Of a stretch of 64,000 nucleotides of DNA, positions 41,728 through 52,034 are shown one piece after another. The position numbers were made by a program, and so were the translations under genes. How positions within the stretch are numbered: position 1 is the first letter of the stretch; the number at the start of each line of letters is the position of its first letter. Source of the DNA: Picochlorum sp. 'celeri' (Eukaryota > Chlorophyta > Trebouxiophyceae); contig JAACMV010000006.1 of NCBI GenBank assembly GCA_010909725.1, forward strand, positions 124,001-188,000, given 5' to 3'. The notes under the pieces were generated by a model that saw only the letters and a list, made by a program, of their open reading frames with translations, had not been told where the DNA came from and did no database searches.

Positions 41728-43050
41728 AAGTATAGTTTCGGTTTTAATGTCTCATCCCGGGGTGCCTCTGGACACATTATTCGGTGCTCAGACTGACTGG
41801 GAGGGCCCTAGATTCGGGGCTTAGAGCCATGTGTTGGTAATGTCAAGCCATTCTGTGGTATTTACAAAGGTGTTAAATGCATATGAAGCCCACTTCCTCA
41901 GTCAAGAGAGGCTAGAAGGTCCGATTTTGGCATTCATGGGCTATTCTGACCTGTCTCCTCATTCAGGGCAAGTTCATCCAACCCTGCCACAATCTCTTCC
42001 TCTTCATCAGTAGTAAACCCATACTCCCTCTCCTCCTCATCGTCATCTGGGCAATCCTTAGAACCATACTCTGATATTTCTCCGGAGCATTCTGTTGTCT
42101 GTCCTTCTTCCATGTCAACATCTTCCTCCTCACTGTGTTGTTGCTTCTTCTTCCTCCCTGGCCTTGGGATGAACTGAAGACCCAGTTCAATGTCAGGTAT
42201 GCCTCCACTCATGTGCTCGAAGAATAGCTTGCTTCCTTCTCTTTGTGTTCTTTCCGCTACATTCTGCACCTGTTCGTCCCAAGCTTGGTCATACCCTCTC
42301 CAACATTGTGCATAATTTTGAGTTCTTCCCTTGTAAAACTCCTCAAGAACAGCTTTCCATGCTACTCTTCATACTCTTTGTGATTATCTTCTTATTGATG
42401 CATTTATATGAACTAAGAAGCTAACTAGCTAATAACTAATAAGCTTCATATAAGAAGTGATTTCACCTTGGATGCCCACTGGAGCTCCCTCTTGATTCTG
42501 GGTTGACTTCTTGTGCCTCCTGTATCACCCGTTGCATCCAGATGGATTTCTGTTCCGTCCTCGACTGCGATAGCTTCTTCCTCCACATCATTGTATTCAA
42601 CCAAATCTTACACATCTGGACCACCTTCCTATCCAGATGGAAGCGTTGGTGCTGTGCAGTTACAAAACTGGAATTTGAATCTTTCAAGAGAGACCTTGGC
42701 TTCTGTCGTTGCCAAAACTAGGTACCAGATGTATGTACGTTTAGAATTGATGTAAATGAATATAATTATGTGCGACATCGTGTTATTGGCCACCGCATGG
42801 CTCAGCACCAAGCATCCATTGGATGGTCAACGTGGAGAATCATGGTGCATGGCCCCATCCACGAGGCCATTCTGGCGGGGCGGGGCACGAAATGAAAGAG
42901 GAGATGAAAATAGAGCGATTGGCGGTGCCCCCGAGTGCAGATTCACCCCAGAGGACGAGTTATCGGCAAATGAAGTTTGCTCTGGGAAAGATTGTATCGA
43001 TACATAGGTTTCACCCCGGGGTGGGTGAATCTTAATATTCGTCACTACGG
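41715..43050. mobile_element. DNA transposon-like element with terminal inverted repeats and TA target duplication
   Basis: TACCGTAGTGACGAA at 41713-41727 recurs as its exact inverse TTCGTCACTACGGTA at 43038-43052. Both ends are flanked by or begin with TA, consistent with a TA target duplication around a 13-bp repeat starting CCGTAGTGAC. A GC palindrome, CCCGGGGTG, lies about 40 bp inside the left end and 30 bp inside the right end. The interior (1.3 kb) has no long frame and no transposase motif I can recognise. Coding-like segments lie on the minus strand: an acidic one at 42269-41934 (EEEDVDMEEGQ) and a shorter one at about 42610-42470 (LVEYNDVEEEAIAVEDGTEI). It is probably a non-autonomous or decayed copy. 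Confidence 0.7.
41934..42269 (-). pseudogene. Acidic coding-like segment inside the TIR element
   Basis: About 111 residues without an ATG at the start; the same frame continues upstream to about 42355 (AWKAVLEEFYKGRTQNYAQC) before a TGA. It contains HMSGGIPDIELGLQFIPRPG, a basic GRKKKQQ patch and a long Asp/Glu region. It may be the last exon of a decayed element-borne gene. No family recognised. Confidence 0.35.
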
Positions 43051-43052
43051 TA
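43038..43052 (-). repeat. Right terminal inverted repeat
   Basis: TTCGTCACTACGGTA on the plus strand; exact inverse of the left end. Confidence 0.85.
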
Positions 43053-43217
43053 TTAATATACAGATCACTACTAGTAGCCAGTACTGATCTTCAAGATTTC
43101 GATATCTGATCGATCAGTAACTTACACAGAATGAATGAGACACAGGCGAATCTCATGTAGCCCCTGACATGATATAGAATGTAGCAGAAAGTGAAAATAG
43201 GGTGCATCCATTTCTTC

Positions 43218-46200
43218 TCACAAAGGTTTCTTGAAGCTTGTTCTGATGCCGTTGCGGTAGTAGGAGGCCTCTATCCAATCAATATAAACCGTAGTAGCCG
43301 AGTTTTCGGAACCAATATTGAACCCTGAGCCAAACGCAACATATGAACTACTTCTAAAGCATTTTTCAGAGATAGCACCAGATCCTCCTTTCCACTGACT
43401 ATATGTGTATGTTGTGCCTACAGACCCACTGGTATCATTAATACCAATCCAACCGCCTACATTAATTGAAAATGGTATTTCATTTGTAATCGTAACATCA
43501 GTCCAATCCGATGACGAGCCCATGGGCATTGGAAAGATCAAGGAAGGATTTCCAATATCCGGACAATATGTCTTGATGGAGAACACAGGGGTATCCCCAA
43601 TAAATTTAGCTCTGTATAGGACCTGAAGGGAAGCAAATAATGAATCCACGGGGACAAACAAAGATGGATCCGAAAAATCTTCTGCAAACCAATTGATGAA
43701 GTCGACCTTGTCGGAAGCCCCACTAATTACACCCTTGAAGTAGCCTTCACTGAATGTCATCATTTCTCCAATGGTATCGTCGTTTGCTTCGGTGTAATCA
43801 GGAGGATCACCATATGGTCTCATGGATTTTGTCGATCCAAAGATACTAGCACCATTTTTGCGTGTATCACCACTGTACCAGGCTAAAGGGTTGGGATATG
43901 TGAAATCAGAGGTGCCAGTACCAAGTCTTGATACCACAATGATCCTGCAGATACACAGGATATCTCAGTCTCATTCCAAAATTTGAATCAATTCAATTGT
44001 ATCGTACGTTTTGAAGCTACTCGAGGCAGCTGAGATGCCTTTCCCTGCTGCATTTTCAGCATACACCTCACAAGTGTATGTCTTGCCCTGGGCCAGAGCT
44101 GCATTTTCGCCACTTTCATTTCCAATAGTCGCTTCGCTCACAGAGCTATCAACTTGCGTCTTTCGAAGATCTTGAAGGGCTTCCGGAGATGTACACGATA
44201 CGACGTATGCAGATATTGGGGGGGAGAGAGATTCCTCCAGCTTCTCTGGAGGAATCCATGACACTTTCCTTTGAAAATCTTTGCCAGATATAGGGCTCAC
44301 AATAACATTCGTTGGAGCGCCGGGCAGACACTTTTCTGGATATATATATGTCGTCTCTATTTGTTTTGCATCCACGAAGGCAGACGTACCTGATGGTCCC
44401 TTCGAAGCCACCGAGCATCGGTACTTTTGTTTAGCCTGAACTGTTACAGTGGTGCTGGTCTCTCCTGCTGAGACCGTGTCCATCACTGTCGGCGCTGTTG
44501 AGGACTGACAGGAAACGGCATATTCTGATATGGTGGAGCCACCCACAGGAGGTTGCCATGACACAATGAGAGATGGCGTGCATGAATCTGCCGCCAAGGC
44601 CTGGACATTTGTGGGACGTGACGGTACAACAGGGACAGGCACAGGCACAGGCTGAGGAATCGGCTCTGGCTCTGGTAATGGTTCAGGCAATGGCTCGGGC
44701 TCCGGCTCCGGTTCTGGCTCGGGTTCTGGCTCCGGTTCTGGCTCCGGTTCTGGCTCCGGCTCCGGCTCCGGCTCCGGTTCAGGCTCCGGTTCAGGCTCGG
44801 GCTCAGGCTCGGGCTCAGCTGGAACCTCTTCAGTCTCAGAAGTCTCCTGTACTCCATCGACCTGAGCACCGTCCCCAAGGGCAGATGAAGCTATTTCAGG
44901 GTCTTGCAGATCTTGTGATGTCTGCCCAGCAGCCTGCGTTGCTGCCTCCAACTGAGATGCATCAGTGACTCCAAATGACATCCGGCTGTCAGTGATGATT
45001 CCCTGACCACCTCCATCCGTCTGAAGCAGACTTTTTCCCGACCGACCTCCTGCTGGACGAACACTCACTACAGTGCAGTTAGTCAACTCTGGATCATAAT
45101 TCGAGAGAGAGATCAAATTCCTGCACAAATTGTCCTGCTTTTCTTGTCCAAAAGACTCCACAGTCTCATTTGCAAAGGAAATTTGGACGTCTAGCACAGG
45201 GATCTCAACAGTAACCACAGCGGGTGGAGGTGGAGGCTGAGAAGGTGGTGGTGGTGACAATGGTGGCAGGATGGGCCTTTTCAGAATGAACCTCCAATGC
45301 AGACCCTTTCGCGCAGCACGATCCAATACGACTGAATTATCTCTGCATAGATTATTATCTCTGAGGACTGGACCAAGAAGACTCACGGAACCCCTAGTCG
45401 TACAGGTCTCTCGATACTGCATCATAAAGCAATAATACACTCTGGTAGTCAATCCTTCCTCTTGATGAAACCTCATTGAGATCTGCCGTGAACAAAATCA
45501 AAAGGATCCTTGCGAGATAATTCTCAATCGTACCTTTGCAAATACCTTGTATACTGTCCCTCGATTCCCCACTTGAGTGAGATCCCACGAGAGCAGACCT
45601 CTGGGACGTACTCGCACAGATTTGGACCGACAACTTCTGGCAAATGACAGCTTCGCTGGACAGCACTTTGCTCGGTACACCTGCAAGCAACCCAAGACAG
45701 ATATGGTATTAATTCATAGTAGTAGGTATCCCTCATAGAAAAAGAACGTACCGCCTCGAGGGAAAATGTGTTGCTTTCCACGTTGACCACACGCCACCTC
45801 ATCGGCCTCTTCGCATCAGCCGACTGGAGCCGCACCCTTCCAGAAGGATCCCTTCCCCATTCCTCGTAGGACAGGTACTTTCCTACAGAGGGAAATTACA
45901 TAGCAATACGTCGTTACTATAGTAGCTCTGAATTGAAAAGTTTTGAATTTGCGAACCGCGAATGATCAAGGCTCGCCCATGTTGCCTTTCGCTCCTATAG
46001 TCAGTCACATACCTTTGCAGTCTCCTGTTCCCACATACTGAACGACATATTCTCCATCCACCAACTTGCCTGTAACGCATCATTATAATCATGAGCTATA
46101 TTAATTTAAATGGTGTGACAATATGTGAGCGTCGAATTCAATGCAACGCGCAACAGTCCGTGTCAGATCAAACTCACCATAGCAGGCATCCACGAAACCA

Positions 46201-46244
46201 AGAAGTACCACCACGGCAACCACGAACGCCGTGTTGCGAGTCAT
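43218..46244 (-). CDS. Secreted fibronectin-III protein with Glu-Pro spacer
   Basis: Six exons: 46244-46178, 46069-46013, 45882-45752, 45680-45534, 45482-44008 and 43944-43218, with consistent phases (1, 1, 0, 0, 2) and 867 residues. A signal peptide opens ([20 protein letters not shown]). Residues about 23-180 are a Cys-containing module ([14 protein letters not shown] ... [15 protein letters not shown]) like the one at the end of the metalloprotease. A Pro-rich segment ([15 protein letters not shown]), an acidic Ser region and about 20 Glu-Pro pairs form a stiff spacer. Two FN3 domains follow ([14 protein letters not shown]...; [14 protein letters not shown]...), then a beta-rich C-terminal domain of about 240 residues ([13 protein letters not shown]). 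It is probably an extracellular matrix or adhesion protein. Confidence 0.8.
44640..44818. repeat. Hexanucleotide-type minisatellite encoding Glu-Pro repeats
   Basis: Imperfect GGCTCC/GGTTCT hexamers on the plus strand, read as GAG/GAA-CCN on the minus strand. They encode the uninterrupted EP run of the FN3 protein, then [18 protein letters not shown]. Confidence 0.85.
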
Positions 46245-47130
46245 TTTTGTATCAGACCCAGTCATGCGAAAACCGAAAAAGCTTGTTGCTTTTATAATAG
46301 TGGTGTATATAATATACTTTAAAGTCTGTATAGATCCTTTCTTCGCCCTGCACAAGAATGGTAGTTGCTTACCCTCGTTGTTGTTTTGTGTGTCCACTTT
46401 GCAGTGGGCGTATTCAAATGTCGACTTACAGCAAACCACCCTGTATCAGGCCTCGAGATATTCGATAAAGTAGTAGTAAAAAGGTATAAATTTGTAAAAA
46501 AGTATGTATAAATACTATATGGGATACGAGCTCGAACAACTGGCTACATGACGACGCAATCTAGGGTCGAATCTGGGATATGCATGCTGACGTGTACATG
46601 GACAGATCCACGTGACACGCCATTTGATCAAGCAAAAGTGTCATGAGCTCATGAAACTCGATTCCTCACCGTCGATGCAGAAAACAAATCAGATGCTACT
46701 CTTCATAATGATGTACACATTGTACCTATTCCTTGGTCTATGGATTTCTTCTCTTATCACCTAACTCATGGAGAGGGTTGAGGACTCCATGACACTGCTC
46801 AAGAGAGAGAGAGAGACTAGGCCAGAAGAAATGAGTTTACCAATCACGACATTGCACCCATGGTGCCTAGCATACTATTCATTATAGATGAAATCACTCA
46901 CAAAGAGAAAGAGAGGGAGCACATGCGATTCAACAATCGAATGAACAATCTGCCCATTCATCTCTCTCCATGAAAAGGAAAAGGAGCACGTCTTTTCCCT
47001 CCTATAGATGGCACGCATCTGCAGGCATGAAACATTTTAATACCATTATTGAATTAAAATATCCTTTCAGACAGCCATGAGACAGGGAGAACAACACTAT
47101 TGCTAGGAAGAATTGTTGTTGTCGGCAACC
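46245..47130. other. Intergenic, 886 bp, divergent
   Basis: The longest non-coding stretch in the window. It lies between the FN3 gene and the multi-pass membrane protein gene. A GA-dinucleotide run is at about 46804-46815 and another purine-rich patch at about 46900-46915. No coding frame with protein-like content and no repeats seen. Confidence 0.5.
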
Positions 47131-48297
47131 ATGGCTGAACACAACTCAAAGGATACGGCGAGCAATGAAGAAATAACCCCACAGTACAATGACAATGTCA
47201 AACAAAAGTCTCAAGCAGTATCTGATGGAGAACCCGGTCCTTCTTCAGCAGCAGCAAGAACAACAAGAGAAGGACGAATGCCCTCTGCTTTTCATGTCGA
47301 CGACGACAACTCAGAAGAAGAAGTAGATCAGATATGCGTCGAGATGGCTTCAGATTTAGGATTTTCAGATACTCAGTTGGAAAAGACATTTCAGAGAATG
47401 TATATGGAGTCTCAGAGGAAATTGGATGTCCAATTTCACATTGCAAGATCAATGGCTTGGGCTGCTGTCGGTATTCGGATGCTCTCTGATATGTCGAATC
47501 GGTTCCTTTCTCACTATATTCAGAGTGGTATTGTTCTTTTCGGTGCAGTAACGACGCTGTTTCCTGGGTATGCTTATCAGTTGTTTCGGAATGTTGAGTA
47601 TCACAGGTATAGGCCTGTGGTGGTGATGCTGGATAATGTGCTGCAAGTGGTGCTTGGGTGCTTTACGCACGATCAGATCTATCCAGAGCCTCAGGATATT
47701 GCATCATGGCGATTTGCATCTCCATTTAGAGCTGTGGCGGTGTTTGTGACGGGGAGCGGGGTGGCCTGGTTGAACATGTCTGCCCTGTTGGGAAGTCTGA
47801 CCTTTCGATTTGCTTGGATTCAGCAAATCCTTCTGGTGGCCATCATGATGCTCTCCTCTCCCGAGATGTGTTCGAGGTCGTATAGTCTTCAGAAGGCACA
47901 TATCCATGTCATGGCTCGGATTGTCAATCTGTTCAAAAGAATCATGGGAGCGAATCAAGCATCAAGCATTGTAGGAGAGGACCATGTGGCTGTTCAGGCC
48001 TGGACCTGTGTATACGGAGAGGAGAGTGCCTGCGAGCTGGATGCCGAACATGCCTGTCTGGTCGGCCAAAGCGGCGTCCTGCTGCTCGCTGGATTCATCT
48101 TTCCCACCCTCTACCTCTTTGCCCAAGAATTAACCATGAGGAAGAGATTTTTACAGCAGAATTTTCAGTACTCTCCTCATCAGAAGATTGTATTGACTCC
48201 AGTAGAGCCAGGACTGCTGCATTATGCTGCTTTTGCAGTCCCAACAGTGGCTATGCTCTATTTCTATTGGACCAATTTCTCCTCTTCTCATCATTAA
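47131..48297 (+). CDS. Unknown multi-pass membrane protein
   Basis: 388 residues from the ATG at 47131, which sits in a good context (AACCATGG). The first ~90 residues are acidic, Ser-rich and disordered. Five or more hydrophobic segments follow, for example SGIVLFGAVTTLFPGYAY, AVAVFVTGSGVAWLNMSALL, IQQILLVAIMMLSS, SGVLLLAGFIFPTLYLFA and YAAFAVPTVAMLYFYW. A Cys-containing loop (WTCVYGEESACELDAEHACL) lies between the last three. No motif I recognise; neither a transporter nor an enzyme family can be named. Confidence 0.7.
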   Translation: MAEHNSKDTASNEEITPQYNDNVKQKSQAVSDGEPGPSSAAARTTREGRMPSAFHVDDDNSEEEVDQICVEMASDLGFSDTQLEKTFQRMYMESQRKLDVQFHIARSMAWAAVGIRMLSDMSNRFLSHYIQSGIVLFGAVTTLFPGYAYQLFRNVEYHRYRPVVVMLDNVLQVVLGCFTHDQIYPEPQDIASWRFASPFRAVAVFVTGSGVAWLNMSALLGSLTFRFAWIQQILLVAIMMLSSPEMCSRSYSLQKAHIHVMARIVNLFKRIMGANQASSIVGEDHVAVQAWTCVYGEESACELDAEHACLVGQSGVLLLAGFIFPTLYLFAQELTMRKRFLQQNFQYSPHQKIVLTPVEPGLLHYAAFAVPTVAMLYFYWTNFSSSHH

Positions 48298-48360
48298 GGT
48301 AGATGACATTTAATGTCTCTGTAGAGATCCACCACATCTGTGTGTCTCCATGGCAATGTT

Positions 48361-48440
48361 CCATGAAGAAGAAGAAGAAGAAGAACATGATGCTTTTGTA
48401 TTGCTGATATTATAGTACTGTAAGAAGAAGAAGAAGAAGG
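48361..48440. repeat. Two GAA triplet runs
   Basis: GAAGAAGAAGAAGAAGAA-type runs at about 48364-48384 and 48423-48440, between two genes; simple microsatellites. Confidence 0.75.
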
Positions 48441-48510
48441 TATTTTTATATCGCAAATAAAAGTGGAAGTAAACGCAGTAGTAATAGCAGGGCTGCGGTG
48501 AATTCATTGC

Positions 48511-49425
48511 ATGGCCACTAGGCAATGGATCTCTCTCCGAGAACAAGAGAAACGCGACAATCTTCATCGCCTTCATCATAAAAAAGATGAGATTTTCTCG
48601 TGCTTTGATTGGAATATTCTTTCCTCCAAGTATGCCAGCGAGCACGCTGGCCACTGTCCCCCGGAATTCCTTACTACAGAGTATAGGATCCAATTGATCC
48701 TTGACGAACTCGACAGATGTAATGCTGACATCATCTGTCTTCAAGAGGTGGATGAAGAAGATGTATTCAATGCCCATATACAGCCATGGGCAATGGCCAA
48801 GGGGTACAAGGTGGGTGGGTTTCTTGTATGCCCAAGTGACTCACAAGGTGTTGTACTCTTGTATAAATCATCAACCTTTGTGTGCCTCGAATCATCTATT
48901 ATTCGATATGCGGATATTGATGACACAGTATTATGTCACGGATACGAAGAGGGTGCTGTTCTATTGAAGCTGGACATGCGTGCAAATGGCATTTCCAGCC
49001 ATCTTTGCATTGCTGGCACCCATCTGTACTGGAATCCTGCTCGGCCCGAGGTGAAGAGGAGACAGGCAGAGATACTCATAGAGGCATGCTTGAGGTTTTC
49101 TTCAAATTCAAATTCCACAATCATCATCATCATGGGAGACTTGAATGACCTGCCTGGAACCCAATCCTGTGGTGTACATGCTGCCTTGGCCAGTGACATG
49201 ACAAGCGCCATGGATACGTGTCTAGGAGGCATAGAACCCCCGCCAACGACATGCACCCCATGGTTTACTGGATGCTTGGACTATATATATTACACACACA
49301 CAACCCTTGAGTGCTGTGCCTACTGGGCATCATCATCATCATTTGCCAGAGTCCTCCTTCCAGACCAATACAACCCATCCGATCACATTCCAATTGCTGT
49401 TCGATTCCGTATACGAAAGTCCTGA
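48511..49425 (+). CDS. Endonuclease/exonuclease/phosphatase (CCR4-like) family enzyme
   Basis: 304 residues. The EEP fold motifs are present in order: FDWNILSSKYASEH, IICLQEVDEEDVF (metal-binding Glu), IAGTHLYWNPARPEVKRRQA, IIIMGDLNDLPGTQS and PSDHIPIAVRF (catalytic Asp-His). This set matches the CCR4/nocturnin/angel/2'-phosphodiesterase branch, which acts on poly(A), NADPH or 2',5'-oligoadenylate. It lacks the Leu-rich repeats of CCR4. No targeting peptide is obvious. Confidence 0.87.
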   Translation: MATRQWISLREQEKRDNLHRLHHKKDEIFSCFDWNILSSKYASEHAGHCPPEFLTTEYRIQLILDELDRCNADIICLQEVDEEDVFNAHIQPWAMAKGYKVGGFLVCPSDSQGVVLLYKSSTFVCLESSIIRYADIDDTVLCHGYEEGAVLLKLDMRANGISSHLCIAGTHLYWNPARPEVKRRQAEILIEACLRFSSNSNSTIIIIMGDLNDLPGTQSCGVHAALASDMTSAMDTCLGGIEPPPTTCTPWFTGCLDYIYYTHTTLECCAYWASSSSFARVLLPDQYNPSDHIPIAVRFRIRKS

Positions 49426-49796
49426 ATAGATCTGTTCCATCACATATATGTATTGAATTATTATTTAAATATTCAGTATTACTGATCAGGTATGGGTTCA
49501 AGATTCGTCTACTAATACAGTAGTTGTTGTTGCAAATTCTGGCGTGATCTTCACAACGCCCCCCCCCCCCCCCCCCCCCCGAAGGGCTAGATATATCCTT
49601 GATTCTGCTACTAGTAGTAACATATAGTATGGGTGATTGATACTCCACTTTACCTATGTGTATATGAGTATACTGCTCCCAAGAAGAAGGAAAGAAAGAA
49701 GAAATGTGCGATGGAGACAATTTCACACTAACCAACATTCTTCTTCTGCTGTTGCATGCAGGAAGAAAGAAAAAAGAATTCCTTTATCATTCAAGT
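49426..49796. other. Intergenic with long poly-C run
   Basis: 371 bp between two same-strand genes. It holds 22 consecutive C at 49559-49580 and short uORF-like ATGs before the kinase start, including one at about 49704 that is in frame with the kinase. Confidence 0.6.
49559..49580. repeat. Homopolymer of 22 C
   Basis: Uninterrupted C run on the plus strand (G run on the minus strand); the length is liable to sequencing error. Confidence 0.85.
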
Positions 49797-50852
49797 ATGG
49801 GAAACGTATGCTCTGGTAGTAGATCTACTGAGCAAGAGCACAGGACGGAACACAGTTCCAAAGCGGTTGGAAGACAGCCAACATTTAGCAAAGTACATGC
49901 TCGTCTTCGACAGGATTGCAAGGTGAGGGATGCATACAAGATTGGAAAGACAGTTGGGACTGGTGGGTTTTCGATCGTCAAGATGGTGACGGATCGAGAG
50001 ACGGGGGAGGTGATGGCATGCAAGATTATGACGCTGCCCCCAGAGGGGGCCAAGGCTGCTGATGGGGAGAGCACTCGGAGCGATATTTTCAAAGAGATAG
50101 ATATCATCATGTCCTTGAGGCATGATAATATTATTTATATGAAAGAATACTTTGAGGAGAATGGGCGTGTGTATGTGATTATGGAGTATCTTCCTGGAGG
50201 GGAGTTGTTGGAAGCCTTGTTGGGCAAGGAAAAGGGGAGTGATGGCAAGGAGCCCCACTACTCTGAAGAGGATGCGAGAATAATCTTTTCTCAGTTGATT
50301 GAAGCTGTGCATTACATGCACGATAAGCAAATTGTTCACAGGGATTTGAAGCTGGAGAATATGCTGCTGCAGAAGCCGAATGATATCAATTCCATCAAGA
50401 TTGCAGACTTTGGCCTGGCCAAAAAGTATGGCCAGGCTGCACTGAGTACAATCTGCGGTACGCCCCAGTATGTCGCACCAGAGGTTATCAAAGGAGGAAG
50501 TACACCATATACATATGGAAAAGAGTGTGATTTATGGAGTTGCGGAGTCATTCTGTTCATCCTGTTGGGTGGATACCCCCCATTCTATGATGATTCAGAG
50601 CCACGATTGTTCAGAAAGATTCGACAGGGCAAGCCTGATATGGATGATCCAGTATGGGATGAGGTGTCTACAGAAGCCAAGGATTTGATCATGAAACTGC
50701 TTGTCGTTGATCCAGAGAAGCGATTGACTGTTGAAGGTGTTTTAGAGCATCCTTGGATGAATCCAAAGCATACTGGAAGCAGAAAGGATTTGCTCAAGAC
50801 CATGTCCAAGATGAAGACAAGTTTCAAAACGAAACAATTACAAGCTACCTGA
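49797..50852 (+). CDS. CaMK-type Ser/Thr kinase, predicted N-myristoylated
   Basis: 351 residues from the ATG at 49797. This start is preferred over the in-frame ATG at 49704 because it gives MGNVCSGSRS, an N-myristoylation site with a palmitoylatable Cys. The kinase domain (about 45-315) has GTGGFSIVKMV, VMACKIM (Lys), HRDLKLENML, ADFGLAKKYG, GTPQYVAPEVI and DLWSCGVILFILLGGYPPF. These mark the CaMK/CDPK/CHK2-like group. There are no EF-hands and only a ~35-residue basic tail (KMKTSFKTKQLQAT), which may be autoinhibitory. It should act at the plasma membrane or another endomembrane. Confidence 0.88.
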   Translation: MGNVCSGSRSTEQEHRTEHSSKAVGRQPTFSKVHARLRQDCKVRDAYKIGKTVGTGGFSIVKMVTDRETGEVMACKIMTLPPEGAKAADGESTRSDIFKEIDIIMSLRHDNIIYMKEYFEENGRVYVIMEYLPGGELLEALLGKEKGSDGKEPHYSEEDARIIFSQLIEAVHYMHDKQIVHRDLKLENMLLQKPNDINSIKIADFGLAKKYGQAALSTICGTPQYVAPEVIKGGSTPYTYGKECDLWSCGVILFILLGGYPPFYDDSEPRLFRKIRQGKPDMDDPVWDEVSTEAKDLIMKLLVVDPEKRLTVEGVLEHPWMNPKHTGSRKDLLKTMSKMKTSFKTKQLQAT

Positions 50853-50949
50853 CAGTTTGTAGGATTTACTCATTGTTGTTGTTGTTGTTGTTAAAGTAGT
50901 AGTAGTAATAGTATGTGAATGGAATCCATGTGATCTTTCTCTATCGAGT

Positions 50950-50962
50950 CGAGTCGAGTCGA
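50950..50962. repeat. GAGTC short tandem repeat
   Basis: GAGTCGAGTCGAGTC-type repeat about 30 bp before the PME-1 start codon. Confidence 0.6.
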
Positions 50963-50989
50963 TCAAGAAAATTTCTGAATTTATTGGTC

Positions 50990-52009
50990 ATGTCTAGAGA
51001 CGAATCTTCGACGTGGGAAGCGTATTTCTCACAGAGGATTCGATATTCGTGTAAAAATCGTGATATAGAATTTAATATTTATATTTCATTGCCTATTGAT
51101 GAGATTCGAGGGAATAATACGCCAGTTGTGCTCTGTCTTCACGGTGCTGGGTACTCGGGTTTGACTTTTGCACCGCTGACGAGAGCGATTGCCAAGGAAT
51201 GTCCTCAGTGTTGCATTGTTGCGCCTGATCTGAGGGGTCATGGGGATACGCGGGCTTTGGATGAGGCGGATATGTCTGCAAAGACACTCGCAGAGGATAT
51301 GGGAGCATTGCACAGTCATCTCAGGCATGATTGCAACATGTCTGGTCCTCTGATTCTGGTGGGATGGAGCATGGGAGCAGCCATTGCGGTCAAGTATGCT
51401 TGTAGTACAGATGGCATATCAGGTCTTGTTGCTATTGATGTGGTTGAAGGGACGGCGCTTGGCTCTCTGAGGACAATGTCAGGTGTGTTGCAGCAGAGGC
51501 CCAAAGGTTTTACATGCATGTCAGATGCAGTGGCCTGGGCATTGAATAGTGGAACGTCAAGGCGTGAAGAATCTGCCACAATATCAATACCAGGAATGTT
51601 GCAGTGCTGTAATAGTGATGTTGAAAGACAACGAAGGGAGGATAAAGATGTGTTGATGCCTCATGGGGGCCTTGGCAGAATTACAGAGGGCCCATCATCA
51701 GAATCACTGGACGACAATGAAGGAATCTCAAACTACAGATATATCTGGAGAGTTGATCTGGCTCGGTCAGAACCCCATTGGGAGGGATGGTTCAAGGGCT
51801 TGTCCCAGGCATTTTTGGATGTACCATGCCCAAAGGTTCTGGTGCTGGCAGGGACTGACAGGTTGGACAAGACACTGATGATTGCTCACATGCAAGGGAA
51901 ATTCCAGCTCAATGTCATACCAAAGTCTGGTCACGCGGTGCATGAAGATCAACCAGAGGTGGTGGCTGATACAATTATGAATTTTATGACACGGTATAAA
52001 ATTGTATGA
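50990..52009 (+). CDS. Protein phosphatase methylesterase 1 (PME-1) family
   Basis: 339 residues from the ATG at 50990. The alpha/beta-hydrolase core has VLCLHGAGYSGLTFAPL, VAPDLRGHGDT, the nucleophile elbow LVGWSMGAAIAV, a helical lid region with YRYIWRVDLARSEPHWEGWF, and the catalytic His in KSGHAVHEDQPE. YIWRVDL and the WxGWFxGLSxxFL pattern are specific to PME-1, which removes the C-terminal methyl ester of the PP2A catalytic subunit. The elbow has Trp where most have His (GHSMG). The gene follows the kinase on the same strand. Confidence 0.88.
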   Translation: MSRDESSTWEAYFSQRIRYSCKNRDIEFNIYISLPIDEIRGNNTPVVLCLHGAGYSGLTFAPLTRAIAKECPQCCIVAPDLRGHGDTRALDEADMSAKTLAEDMGALHSHLRHDCNMSGPLILVGWSMGAAIAVKYACSTDGISGLVAIDVVEGTALGSLRTMSGVLQQRPKGFTCMSDAVAWALNSGTSRREESATISIPGMLQCCNSDVERQRREDKDVLMPHGGLGRITEGPSSESLDDNEGISNYRYIWRVDLARSEPHWEGWFKGLSQAFLDVPCPKVLVLAGTDRLDKTLMIAHMQGKFQLNVIPKSGHAVHEDQPEVVADTIMNFMTRYKIV

Positions 52010-52034
52010 CAAATGTTGCTACAATTGAAATTTT

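Noticed and set aside
42756..43045. Short plus- and minus-strand frames at the right end of the TIR element
   Set aside because: Too short, without recognisable domains, and both strands are equally open.
44573..44968. Ala/Pro-rich frame opposite the Glu-Pro repeat
   Set aside because: It arises from reading the GC-rich hexamer repeat on the other strand.
48310..48777. 155-codon minus-strand frame near the GAA repeats
   Set aside because: Contains long Ser and Phe runs from microsatellites and is antisense to the EEP gene start.
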